A stretch of 64,000 nt of DNA, from positions 4,432,601-4,496,600 of the forward strand of contig CM049319.1 of assembly GCA_026874595.1 (NCBI GenBank). The letters are read 5' to 3'. Under the pieces are notes generated by a model, which saw only the letters and a program-made list of their open reading frames with translations, was not told the DNA's origin and did not search any database. The stretch comes from Sipunculus nudus (taxonomy: Eukaryota; Annelida; Sipuncula; Golfingiida; Sipunculidae). Shown here in pieces: positions 1 through 9,966 of this stretch (positions are counted from its first letter, which is position 1; the number at the start of each line of letters is the position of its first letter). Position numbers and translations under genes: made by a program.

Positions 1-284
1 CCCAAGGCCCTAAGCAAACCACGCCAGGGGCAATTCTCTCTGAGCCTGTGGCCTGTTCAGACGGTTACGCTGGGGGGTGAGCTGTCACTCAAAAAGAAAT
101 TAATATGATAGGCTCTGTGTATTCCTCGCTTGGCTTTGTCTTTCAGCACAAGGTCTCATCTGATTGGACAAAAATACAGTGCTCCCCTCTGGTGTTGCAA
201 TTCAGGATACGAGGTCATAACAAACAGCGCCTTACGATATAGGTTATAGCCCTATAGGTAAAGTGCTGTGTAAAGAGCATAGCC
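1..284. repeat. Dispersed repeat 'D', copy 1 (cut by window edge)
   Basis: Nearly the same sequence recurs at 44081-44365 in the same orientation, from 'cccaaggccctaagcaaacc' through 'cctataggtaaag'. A sub-segment ('gagcctgtgg...gagctgtcactcaaaa') is also recognisable in each unit of the 138-bp array at 3391-4081. No coding potential is seen. The left end lies outside the window. Confidence 0.85.
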
Positions 285-1376
285 TTGGCTCAGCTTGGCC
301 ACTACCAGCAGGCTTCCCCTCTGCCCTGCACTCCCCCCCCCTACCAGATGGTGCATAAACAAGATGATTATTGTTAATTTGTTATTATTTTCTGTATTTG
401 ATTCATTCCTATTATAGGCTATGCTACATTTTAAATTTTGTATTGTACCATCAGGGTTACAATGATTAAAGTGCACATTTAATTGTGTCCACAAAGTGGT
501 GTATTGCTGTGAAAGTGTGGATGTTCATCAGATAAGTAATTCCTTACTTCAGAAGAGTAAAAACTTCACCAAGTGTGAAATTGACTATCAATTCCAGCAA
601 TAAATTAAAGCTGAGATAGTAACTAGCACAATGATATTGTTTGTCCCTCATTCAACCAACAGTGTGTATACTTTATTTGAAAAGATGTTTTATTTTATCA
701 AATTTACTGAATCTTTTATTTTATTTCAGTGAATAAAATTAAGCATGTACTGAAAACTCCAATGTGCAAAACTTTTTAATAGTGATTCAAGGAATAATCT
801 TGTAGATGCCATGTTGTGGCATTATTTTCTTTTAAATTCTGTGTAAACATTTGTGATTTAAAAATAATAAAATATATGTGTATGCATAATATGACCCAAT
901 ATGAGCTACACCCTGGATATTTAATGATTGCAACAATTCTAATATTTTAACTTGTATTTTCAGTTTTTTTTATTAAAAATTTATAAAACTTGTAAATAAA
1001 AAAATGATTCAGATAAAAACTTTCAATGGAAAAAGTGGATATGCTAAAAAAAAGGCTTATATATTAACTTAAATGCATTATTCCTTTGAAAGTGAAATAA
1101 AGGTATTAGTCCATTCTGTCCACTTGCCTGTCCATCTGTAAATTTTCATATGCATCACAGTATCTCAAAACTTTTACTGTTTTTCTTATGACAGTCTTGT
1201 CAGAGTATTAGTTTGCAATCGTATATTTAGAACTTTACTATAACCAAGAAGGAGGGCCCCTTTCCTCTTAGCTTCTCATATTCTTAAATAAATGAAAAAC
1301 ATTACAATATAAAATTTTGCATTTGCAAAAATTTCAAACTTCCGCTGAGCAACAAGGGACCCATGGGTCCCTTGTT
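285..1376 (-). repeat. Dispersed repeat 'P', copy 1, ending in a 26-bp perfect palindrome
   Basis: The reverse complement of this stretch matches 34288-38185, once two later insertions there are removed. Shared landmarks are the Ca/G tract with 'ctctgccctgcac', 'ccacaaagtggtgtattgct', 'gtccattctgtccacttgcc' and 'gaggaaaggggccctcc'. The module near 1240-1376 also recurs at 59600-59830. The end at 1351-1376 is a perfect palindrome centred on CCCATGGG. This is probably a non-autonomous mobile element; its class is unknown. Confidence 0.8.
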
Positions 1377-1735
1377 TTATATATCAATATTAAGTAAATT
1401 CCACTAGTACTTACTTAGTAAAATAGCATATTAGGTAAGACCCCCATTTACAGCCATGCATATCAAAACATGGCTCCTATCCATTTAACATACAGATTCA
1501 CCTTCCAAAAAATGTATTTTATAATCTGTTATAAGTGTAATATTAGTATAAATTCATAATATTTATTGTCAATAATCATTAGAAAACCAATTTTTCTATA
1601 TATTGAAGATGATGTTTAATGAAATACGGCATATAATGCGACTTTTACAACCTGACGTCAGCAATGTACTGACTAATGTTACGGCGGACGATCACAATAA
1701 ACTGTCAGAGGACCCCCAGCGACCTGCAGTATAAA

Positions 1736-3080
1736 CTAAAATATCAGTAGTTAACAAGTGACTACTTGTATCCACAGAAATCTGAGGACTGGTGAAGTGA
1801 GGCATGGATTGAGTAGCAAGGGGAAATAGAGGGAGATGTGTTGAATATTAGCATGGATGTCTGCCACATAAACATGTTTGTAGGTTGTGCCACCTGATAT
1901 TTGAAAGAGAAACTATCCAAGATGTATACATATGCAAAATTTCAGGTGGAAAAGTCAAACCACTGCTGAGATCTGAGTGATTTTAACCCTAGGCAGATGA
2001 ACAGATGGACACTTTGCAAAAGAAGCTGTTAGTTGGGCAACTTAATTTGTATAAACTGTGGAGCTATGTAAGATCTGTAGTCATGTGAAGGTAGGTGGCG
2101 CCACCTGCCGCAATATCTAGCAAAAGCTATCCAAGATGTATACATATGCAAAATTTAGGAAGATAAGTCAAATCCCTGTTTAGATATGAGTGATTTTATC
2201 CTAAGCAGACAAACAGATGGATGCTGTGCAATAATTGTTGCAGTGGCCCCACCAGTTTTGCATATGATAAAGAACTATGTGAGATCTATACACGTTCCCA
2301 ATTCAGGAAGATGCATCAAACCAGTCCTGAAATATTAGCATGGATGTCTGCAGTATGAATGTAAATATAGGTGGCGCCACCTGTCATAAAATCAAGAAAG
2401 CTATGCAGGATGTATATGCATGCAAAATTTCAGGTGAATAAGTCCTACCACTGCAGAGATATGAGTGATATTAACCCAAGGCAGACAAACAGATGGACAC
2501 TTTGCAACAACAGTTGCAGATGGCGCCACCAGTTTTGTGTATGATTAAGAGCTATGTGAGATCTATACACATACAAAATTTCAGGAAGATACGTCAAACC
2601 AGTCCTGAAATATTAGCATGGATGTCTGCAGTGTGAATGTAGATGGCACCACCTGTCATAAAATCAAGAAAGCTATCCAGGATGTATACGCATGCAATAT
2701 TTCAGGTGAATAAGTCCTACTACTGCAGAGATTTTGAGTGATTTTAACCCAAAGCAAACAAACAGATAGACAATGTACATAAATGATTGCAGTTTGAGCC
2801 ACCAGTTTATTGTATGATATAAAGCTACCCAAAAAGTTACAGTGGTGCAAAATTTCAGCCTGATCACTCAAATGCATCGGAAGATAAGTGGTTTAATGTG
2901 TTAACACAGAGACACAGATGGACGCACTGCAGAGAGATAAGGTACTAGTTCTCATGTGACCTGGTAATAAGGTCAAGTTTTGGAAAAATTGGTCCAGTTG
3001 TCTCAGAGGAGTTTTCCGGAAACAAACGCAGTGGCGACGGCAGAACCAGGTCAAAAACATAGTATACAGTTATCCATTTC
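1736..3080 (-). mobile_element. Diverged copy of Helentron-like family A
   Basis: It carries the family hairpin region ('gtagttaacaagtgactac'), 'cttgtatcc', and repeated internal blocks with 'ggtggcgccacc', 'gatgtctgca' and 'cagacaaacagatgga', as in the fuller copies at 35795 and 49788. It ends near 'ttttccggaaac' and a short imperfect GGC tract. It is too diverged for exact ends. Short ORFs inside are not genes. Confidence 0.7.
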
Positions 3081-3390
3081 CAACCTACCAACAGAGTGAC
3101 ACAAACTTATCTCATGCATGCTCATAAAATTGACCCAAATGGTTCCATATATGATACCATAACTATTTAAATGCGAGAGAAGACTGTGAAAATATTATAT
3201 GAATGGGTCTACTATGATATAGACTTAGTCTATGAATGTTGGAGCTGCAAAAGTAGAAATCACTCGATGTGCTTGTAGTTACCGCTGGACAGGTAGCAAA
3301 GGATGGATTTTATAGTTAAGCCCATTGACCTCTTTGCCTAGCAACTGGCATGCCAGACGCCACAGGCTTCAACAGATTGTTCCAACACCC

Positions 3391-4081
3391 CGCCTGGTGT
3401 GTTCACAAGGCTCTGTGCTGTGGCATGTCAGCCTGTCTATCTGAGCCTGTGGTCTATGCATGCAGGGTTGCTGGGCCAGTGAGCTGTCACTCAAAACAAA
3501 ATGTACCAACATTGGAGTGGGCACTCCTCGCCTGGTGTGTTCACAAGGCTCTGTGCTGTGGCTTGTCGGCCTGTCTGTCTGAGCCTGTGGTCTATGCATG
3601 CAGGGTTGCTGGGCCAGTGAGCTGTCACTCAAAACAAAATGTACCAACATTGGAGTGGGCACTTCTCGCCTGGTGTGTTCACAAGGCTCTGTGCTGTGGT
3701 GTGTCAGCCTGTCTGTCTGAGCCTGTGGTCTATGCATGCAGGGTTGCTGGGCCAGTGAGCTGTCACTCAAAACAAAATGTACCAACAATGGAGTGGGCAC
3801 TCCTCGCCTGGTGTGTTCACAAGGCTCTGTGCTGTGGCGTGTCGGCCTGTCTGTCTTAGCCTGTGGTCTGTGCATGCAGGGTTGCTGGGCCAGTGAACTG
3901 TCACTCAAAACAAAATGTACCAACATTGGAGTGGGCACTCCTCACCTGGTGTGTTCACAAGGCTCTGTGCTGTGGCGTGTCAGCCTGTCTGTCTGAGCCT
4001 GTGGTCTATGCATGCAGGGTTGCTGGGCCAGTGAGCTGTCACTTAAAACAAAATGTACCAACATTGGAGTGGGCACTCCTC
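3391..4081. repeat. 138-bp tandem array, 5 copies
   Basis: 'cgcctggtgtgttcacaagg' or a close variant starts at 3391, 3529, 3667, 3805 and 3943, and a diverged start is at 4081, so the period is exactly 138 bp. Because 138 is 46 codons, open frames persist on both strands, for example a Cys-rich 46-aa repeat on +. No splice, start context or homology supports translation. The unit shares a core with repeat D. I call it a minisatellite derived from that element. Confidence 0.9.
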
Positions 4082-4084
4082 GCT

Positions 4085-4428
4085 GGGCTGGTATCCATTT
4101 TCTTGGCAACAGATACATGGCTACAATGAAATAGTCTTTATGTCCTAAGCAGTCAATGAAGTGGGAACATAGTAGGAGCTAAATTTGACCTATTATTTAA
4201 TAAGAGTAAGTTTATTTTAACTTCAGTAGTTTGCTCTTGAGAACCAGTTTATTAATCATCTGAGCTATAGCCATGGCTTCACTGCATATTACTCTTCTTG
4301 AATAATAGGTCATATTACACTTCTACTTTATTCCCACTTCATCGAACTGTTATCATTGTTATGACATTAAGATTATTTTATTGAAGCCATGTATCCATTG
4401 CCAGTAAAATGGATACAAGCCCACTTAG
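4085..4428. repeat. Fold-back: long imperfect inverted repeat
   Basis: The left arm (about 4085-4215) and right arm (about 4295-4428) are imperfect reverse complements. Examples are 'ggtatccattttcttggcaa' against 'ttgccagtaaaatggataca', and 'tgacctattatttaataaga' against 'tcttgaataataggtcatat'. The arms are about 130 bp and the loop about 80 bp. It directly abuts the 138-bp array. It may be a MITE or foldback element; no target duplication was resolved. Confidence 0.75.
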
Positions 4429-4559
4429 GACAGCGCTAGTGGAGGGCCAATACCATTGTTACATTTTGTTTGGCTGACGGCACACTTATCCAACAACCTG
4501 CATGCATTGGGATCTGTGCAGGCAGGCTGTCACGCCTTTCTTGATTAGCCCGTGGCCTA

Positions 4560-5220
4560 AACAAATAAATATAAAATTTTTTGTTGTGAACCCCATAATT
4601 TTGAAGTTAGTGTATATTTTTTCCTCAAATTTGATACAAAACTTGTTTCAACCAACTTCTTGAATAAGTTTGAAACTGGTGACCTTGACCTGGATCTTGA
4701 CTGTCAAATCAGCAGAATTACTGCCAGTTGTTTCTACAATTTCTTGTAAATATGGTTACTTTTGAGGCACTGCACATTTTTTCATGTAATTTGAAACACA
4801 AATTGTTTCTATTAAGTTCTTGACCAAGACAGAAAATAGGATACCTTGACCTTCATCTTCAAGGTCAAAACAAGTTAAATAGAGATTTTTGTGAATGCTG
4901 TAACTTTTAAACCACTCATTACTTTTTTTTATGAAATTTGATACGTGAATTGTTTCTACCAAAATCTTGGATGTTTATGAAAACTTGTGACCTTGGTTTC
5001 ACTGTCAAGATCAAAGCAACAGAAATTGAAATTTTTTGTGAACACTATAACTTTTTAACCACTTAATAATTTTTTTGGGTGAAATTTGATACCTGAATTG
5101 TTTCTACCAAAATCTCAGATGACTTAAAAAACTGATGACCTTGACCTTCATCTTCAGGGTCAAATCCTCAGAAATCTAGGATATTTGTGAATCCCAAACT
5201 TTTGAAGTAAGTGAAACTCT
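4560..5220. repeat. Tandem repeat of about 150 bp, ~4 diverged copies
   Basis: The phrases 'aattgtttctaccaa' and 'gtgaccttgacctt...aggtcaaa' recur at about 147-160 bp spacing (4642, 4803, 4950, 5098). Copies are diverged, and only short chance ORFs occur. Confidence 0.75.
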
Positions 5221-6318
5221 TCTAAGCCAGACACTCAAGGGACTGGAGGATTTTGTCCCTATAAGGAGTTTGGCATATTGTGCCAGTTCTTCATTGAATG
5301 TTACTGATATCCTCTGTTTTGATTATGTTTATGCTTAATTTGAAAACATCAATTTTCAGTAAATTAAAAAAAAACATAAATATGCATTTGTAATTTATTA
5401 AATATAATTATTAAAGAAGGAAAGACAAACATTTTCTCTCTTTTAACTTCATTAGCTAGGCCTCGCACACTAATCTAGGCAGTTTTACTTCAAAGTACCA
5501 TGCTTCATCTTCTAAGTAAGCATAGTTCATTGGTGGTTGCAATAGGTATATTGAAGATGGATTATTGGCAGCATCCAGACAGCATGATTATTTGTTAAAG
5601 GTTAGTCTTCACAACGCATTCACCATAACAAAGTGCAAACTGTCGCTAACTGATTAAGGCTCCCCGGGCTGGATGCCAATCCCAGTACGTGAACTTTAGT
5701 CTTTCATGGTGGTCTTGTCAAATGAAAAGCTGTTTAATAGCTTAGTTTTATTCTGATTGACTGGCCAATCTTACTCCAACAGTGATTGGGATATCTACAC
5801 ATTTATAGAAAAAACAATTTCGACTGTATATTTACATGTAACATCACGATAGTTCACCAAATTACGCTTGTCCTTGGGCTGTTGCTTTGACCAAAACAGG
5901 TCATAAGAGGTCATGACCTACAAGCACCATCTCCCGGCATATATATATGAATAAAAATAGAACTCGAGGGATGTCTGTCCACTCTAGAGGGTTGTAATAT
6001 GTGGTGGATATGCTGGCAGGAAGGGAAAGTTTGTCCGTTGTCTGGGAGAGTTAGTTGTCCGTTTTTCTGAGTTTACGTTAAACATAATATTGAGGCAAAT
6101 TTATAGGGACCGAGATAAAGTGTCTGCATTAGAGAGTTGTCCGCCATACTGAGTTGTCCGCAAGTAGTAGTTTCACTGTATTCCATATTTTTCCCCTCAT
6201 ATTTGGGAATGGGAAGCACATAGGAGGGAGACATAATTATATCTGTTTGCATCTCAAAAATGATCTCATTCTTGATCGATGTTTTGTAAACAGTTTGTTT
6301 ACATTGTATATATTACAG
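5221..6318. other. Upstream region of the glutaredoxin gene, no gene recognised
   Basis: AT-rich DNA with a short tract of diverged repeats ('gttgtccg' recurs at about 6000-6160). A splice acceptor (tattacag, AG at 6317-6318) ends it just before the glutaredoxin start codon. At least one upstream non-coding exon is therefore likely, but I could not place it or a promoter. Confidence 0.5.
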
Positions 6319-6331
6319 GTTTCGCTCCACC

Positions 6332-6571
6332 ATGGGAGGCACAGCATCCAGAACTAGTGGTCTTATGACGTCAAAAGAAGCGTCGTTTGTACAGGAAACT
6401 GTGAAGAAGAACTGTGTTGTGATATTCTCAAAAACCACCTGTCCATACTGCCACATGGCCAAACGAGTCTTCAGTAACATTGGGACACCTTACGAGGCAG
6501 TCGAACTTAACACTCGTGAAGACGGCCATCTTGTACAAGGAGTACTTAAAGAAATGACAGGCAGTGCCACG
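6332..6571 (+). CDS. GLRX2: Glutaredoxin-2-like, coding exon 1
   Basis: This exon encodes residues 1-80 of a 120-aa dithiol glutaredoxin, a glutathione-dependent oxidoreductase that reduces protein disulfides and glutathionylated proteins. The start (CCACCATGG) is in a strong Kozak context, 13 bp after a splice acceptor. The active site CPYC is at residues 37-40 after the usual beta-strand 'VVIFSKTT'. Residues 2-6 (GGTAS) fit an N-myristoylation signal (Gly2, Ser6). The exon ends in phase 0 at a GTAGGT donor; the reading frame beyond 6571 is intron. No mitochondrial presequence is seen in this transcript form, so the product is probably cytosolic or membrane-anchored; an alternative upstream start could change that. 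Confidence 0.93.
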
Positions 6572-9443
6572 GTAGGTTTTCTTTTCACTAATTTGTTTCA
6601 ATTCTGGTTACATCTAATACTTATAAAAGGAATTCAGTTCACGTTTGTTCGCAGTGTTCTCTAAAACCCCGTTGTGTACAATATTGTGCCATACATCATT
6701 TTAAAGGTTATTATCCCTGCAGTGACATAGGCGATATGAAAATAAATAATTTTTTATATACATATAATTTTGAGTGATTTTTCTGTTATTTTACCGCGTA
6801 CAGCCGAACTGCCTTCGGCAATCACCGGAATGTGGGCATCGTGGTCACTTAACCCGCTAACACTAAGGACTATTGTTCATATGAATAACGCTTGCTTTCA
6901 ATTAGGGATTTGACCCACGTGTGTGGTCAGTAAAAGGGAAAAACACATGTTTCTCGCTTTATGAAATGGAGAGTTCAACCCAGGAGGATTAATGATAAAA
7001 CCTAATTCAAGGTCCCAATTTCAAGAACAGGGCTGTGGTGGTGTTGGGGGTTTCAGGCCTCAAAATTTGTCTGATATGATGAAAAAAAAAGGTTGCGGCG
7101 GTTGAAAATGAATATGGGCCCTCTGCATGCAGTCCCGTTGGGTCCCCTTCTGCTACTTACGAGGTATGCATATTTCTGTTTCTTTCTTCAGGAACAGTTT
7201 CCTTGCAACGTACATTTAATTAATTTTTCATGTGTTCCTCACATCAACCTAATCTTTATACGTCCAATGATAGAATCCAGTCAAACATCATTGAAAACCT
7301 GAATGCCCCCGCGTCTCATTCCGGTTCGCAATGTAAACACCATCACTGTCCAGGTCTTCAAGGTAAATATACCGGGGTATAAACTTCATGCCACGAGGAG
7401 AGCCCCACAAAATAAATGTTAAAAATATTGGAGTGACTGCAGGATCTCTTACGCATTGTCTCCACCAGGTTATGAGTTTATACGGACGGACAGTATGATG
7501 TTAAGGAATCATGTAATTTAAAAGTAAGAGGCAGATAAAAATAAGTGGCAAAATTAAGATACAGGCAGCTGGACATAGAAACGTTTTTTGTTCACAGAAG
7601 TGTCGTGCCTCATAGAGGTTCGTTAGTTATTCTGCAGTCGTGCCAAAATGTTTATATATATCTTATGGAGACAGTTTCCCACTGAAAAGCTATATTTTCT
7701 GTTAACTTTTAGAATAAAAAAATTTGCCAACATTTCACATCTCAGTTTATAAATCTCCCCAACCCCTGTAATAAGCCCGGTATACCGGGTCTATCAGCTA
7801 GTTAAAGTATATATTTCAAGTTAAAAGCTATCAGAAATAAAAGAATCTTTTCATATGATTTTAACTGGCAATACCATTTTGATTATAATATGATGTACAG
7901 GGTTGCCTCCTTAATCCTAGAACATTACAAAATCCAAAAATTTCCTTTGAGATTAAAACTCATTTATATAATCTTCAGGTCTTTACAGCAATGCTTTCAA
8001 TGAAATACAGATTCATAACAAGCTCAAATTTGTTGTGTATGATGTAAATTTCATAAGAATATACTTCTTTAAAATAATTTCGGCCCCGCTTGACAAGTGG
8101 GTGCCCTATAGTGATCACTGTGTCAGTCCGTGCTTCCGTCAGTGACACTTTCTTTCACGCGCGATAACTCAACAACAACAGACTGCAGCTTTCTGCAGAT
8201 ACTGCAACTTTCCCAAATTCACAGGAATGATTGGCACCTATTAAGGCTCCAGACCTATCGAATTACAGACTTGTCGGAATTCCAGTATGGCCGCCACAGC
8301 CGAATCGCTGATTTTCTTTCGCACACAATAACTTAACAACATACTGCAGCTTTCCCAAATTAACAGGGTTGATTGGTACCTATGAGGGCTCCAGACCTAT
8401 TGAATTACAGACTTGTTGGAATTCCAATATGGCCGCCACAGCCCAATCGCTGATTTTCTTTCGCACGCGATAACTCAACAACAACATACTGCAGCTTTCC
8501 CAAATTAACAGGGTTGATTGGTACCTATGAGGGCTCCAGACCTATTGAATTACAGACTTGTCGAAATTCAAATATGGCCGCCACAGCCCAGTCGCTGCTT
8601 TTCTTTTGCGCGCTATAACTCAACAACAACATACTGCAGCTTTCCCTAATTCACAGGGATGATTGGTACCTATAAGGGCTCCAGACCTATCAAATTACAG
8701 ACTTGTCGGAATTCCAATATGGCCACCACAGCCCAATTGCTGATTTTATTTCGTGCACGATAACTCAACAATAACACACTGCAGCTTTCCCAAATTCACA
8801 GGGTTGATTGGTACCTATAAGGGCTCTAGACCTTTCAAATTACAGACCTGTGGGAATTCCAATATGGCTGCCACAGCCCAATCACTGATTTGCATTCGTG
8901 CGCGATAAATCGACAACATGATACTGCAGCTTTCCCAAATTCACAGGGTTGATTGGTACCTATGAGGGCTCTAGACCTATCGAATTATGGACTTGTCGGA
9001 ATTCCAATATGGCCAACAGAGTACAGTCAGTGATTTTCTATTGCACACATTATTTCAGACATATCTCCTTTAATATCATTTGATCCAGTAGGATTTTTTC
9101 CCATATGCATATGGATAAAAACCTGTTTCTGTTTGTCATATTTTTCAAATTTAAATTAATTTTTTATCCATATGTAAAATAGTCCAGCACTTGCAGAAAC
9201 GCGGGGCCCTCTGAGGACCATTGTCCGACCACATCTAGTTTTTTTTCGAAACCCCATAAGAAACTGGAAAAATGTGACCATTACAGCATATTTTCCCATG
9301 GTCACTGCATGTTTCCTCCTCACATTTGCAGATGGGTGGGTAGATACTTATGTCTGCTTTTGCAACTGTAAAAACAAATTATTATAATTCCTAAGTATAA
9401 CAGGATGTAACTGGTGGTTAATAAGTAACATTTAATCTTCCAG
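6572..9443 (+). other. Glutaredoxin intron (2.87 kb)
   Basis: GT at 6572-6573 and AG at 9442-9443. It holds the Helentron-like element B at 8083-9238. At about 7775-7801 there is another terminus-like structure, a palindrome CCCGGTATACCGGG followed by CTAG and TT at 7798-7803, which may be the 3' end of a further element. No exon was recognised inside. Confidence 0.8.
8083..9238 (+). mobile_element. Helentron-like family B with ~145-bp internal repeats
   Basis: A subterminal GGCCCCGC (8082-8089) is matched by GCGGGGCC (9201-9208) in inverted orientation. It is followed by a small hairpin (GGAC-catt-GTCC, 9214-9225) and terminal CTAG (9235-9238) next to TT. The interior has six tandem units of about 135-155 bp containing 'ggaattccaatatggccgcc' and 'ctgcagctttcccaaatt'. 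No transposase or helicase ORF is present, so it is non-autonomous. Class assignment is by structure only. Confidence 0.65.
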
Positions 9444-9566
9444 GTGCCTCAAGTTTTTGTTAACGGGAAGTGTATAGGCGGTGGCACAGAGACCAAGAAC
9501 TTACATCAACAAGGGAAGCTGATCCCACTACTCCAACAATGTGATAGTACACAGGCAAAGCTGTAG
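9444..9566 (+). CDS. GLRX2: Glutaredoxin-2-like, coding exon 2 and stop
   Basis: This exon follows a CAG acceptor (9441-9443) in phase 0 and encodes residues 81-120 to TAG at 9564-9566. With the last residue of exon 1 it forms the TVP cis-proline glutathione-binding motif (80-82). It also has the IGGG(T)ET motif (91-97). Cys28 (exon 1) and Cys113 correspond to the structural disulfide pair known in mammalian GRX2, but the active site is CPYC rather than GRX2's CSYC. The 120-aa total is normal for the family. A 48-bp direct duplication begins 8 bp before the stop codon and copies the stop. Confidence 0.93.
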   Translation: MPQVFVNGKCIGGGTETKNLHQQGKLIPLLQQCDSTQAKL

Positions 9567-9651
9567 CAGTCAGACGTCCAGCTTACAGGTCATGAGAACC
9601 AGACAAAGCTGTAGCAGTCAGACGTCCAGCTTACAAGTCATGAGAATCAGA
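9556..9651 (+). repeat. 48-bp tandem duplication across the glutaredoxin stop codon
   Basis: 9556-9603 and 9604-9651 match with about two differences. The unit begins in the last codons of the gene and contains the TAG. Since 48 is divisible by three, readthrough of the first stop would meet the copied stop in frame. Confidence 0.9.
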
Positions 9652-9948
9652 ACATCAAGGCCAGAATCAAAACAATGTACAAGGCAATAATAATGTAATT
9701 ACTGCATAGACCATTCATCCTTCATGACTCATTAAATTATTATTTCACATGAGGTTTTTATCACAGATCAGACACATTTCTTCAAAATCTTTAAATCATT
9801 GAAGATATGGAGTCATTTATGATGGCTGGTTTATTGTTAAATGTAGAAATGCCCATCGTTTGAGTTTGACCTAACAGATGAACAGGAATTCATCATCTGC
9901 ATTGTTTCTGTAAATCACCCCTTAGCATATATTTTTAGATAAACTATT

Positions 9949-9954
9949 AATAAA
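9949..9954 (+). terminator. Candidate polyadenylation signal AATAAA for glutaredoxin
   Basis: The first clear AATAAA downstream of the stop codon lies about 380 bp into the presumed 3' UTR. In this AT-rich DNA such hexamers are common, so the assignment is tentative. Confidence 0.35.
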
Positions 9955-9966
9955 TTCTTTAGAAAT

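Noticed and set aside
3350-4129. Long Cys-rich ORFs on both strands
   Set aside because: They are produced by the 138-bp tandem repeat, which has a multiple-of-three length; no start context, splice signals or homology.
6572-6664. Continuation of the glutaredoxin frame past residue 80
   Set aside because: It loses the TVP and GG motifs, which resume exactly at the acceptor at 9444; this is intron readthrough.
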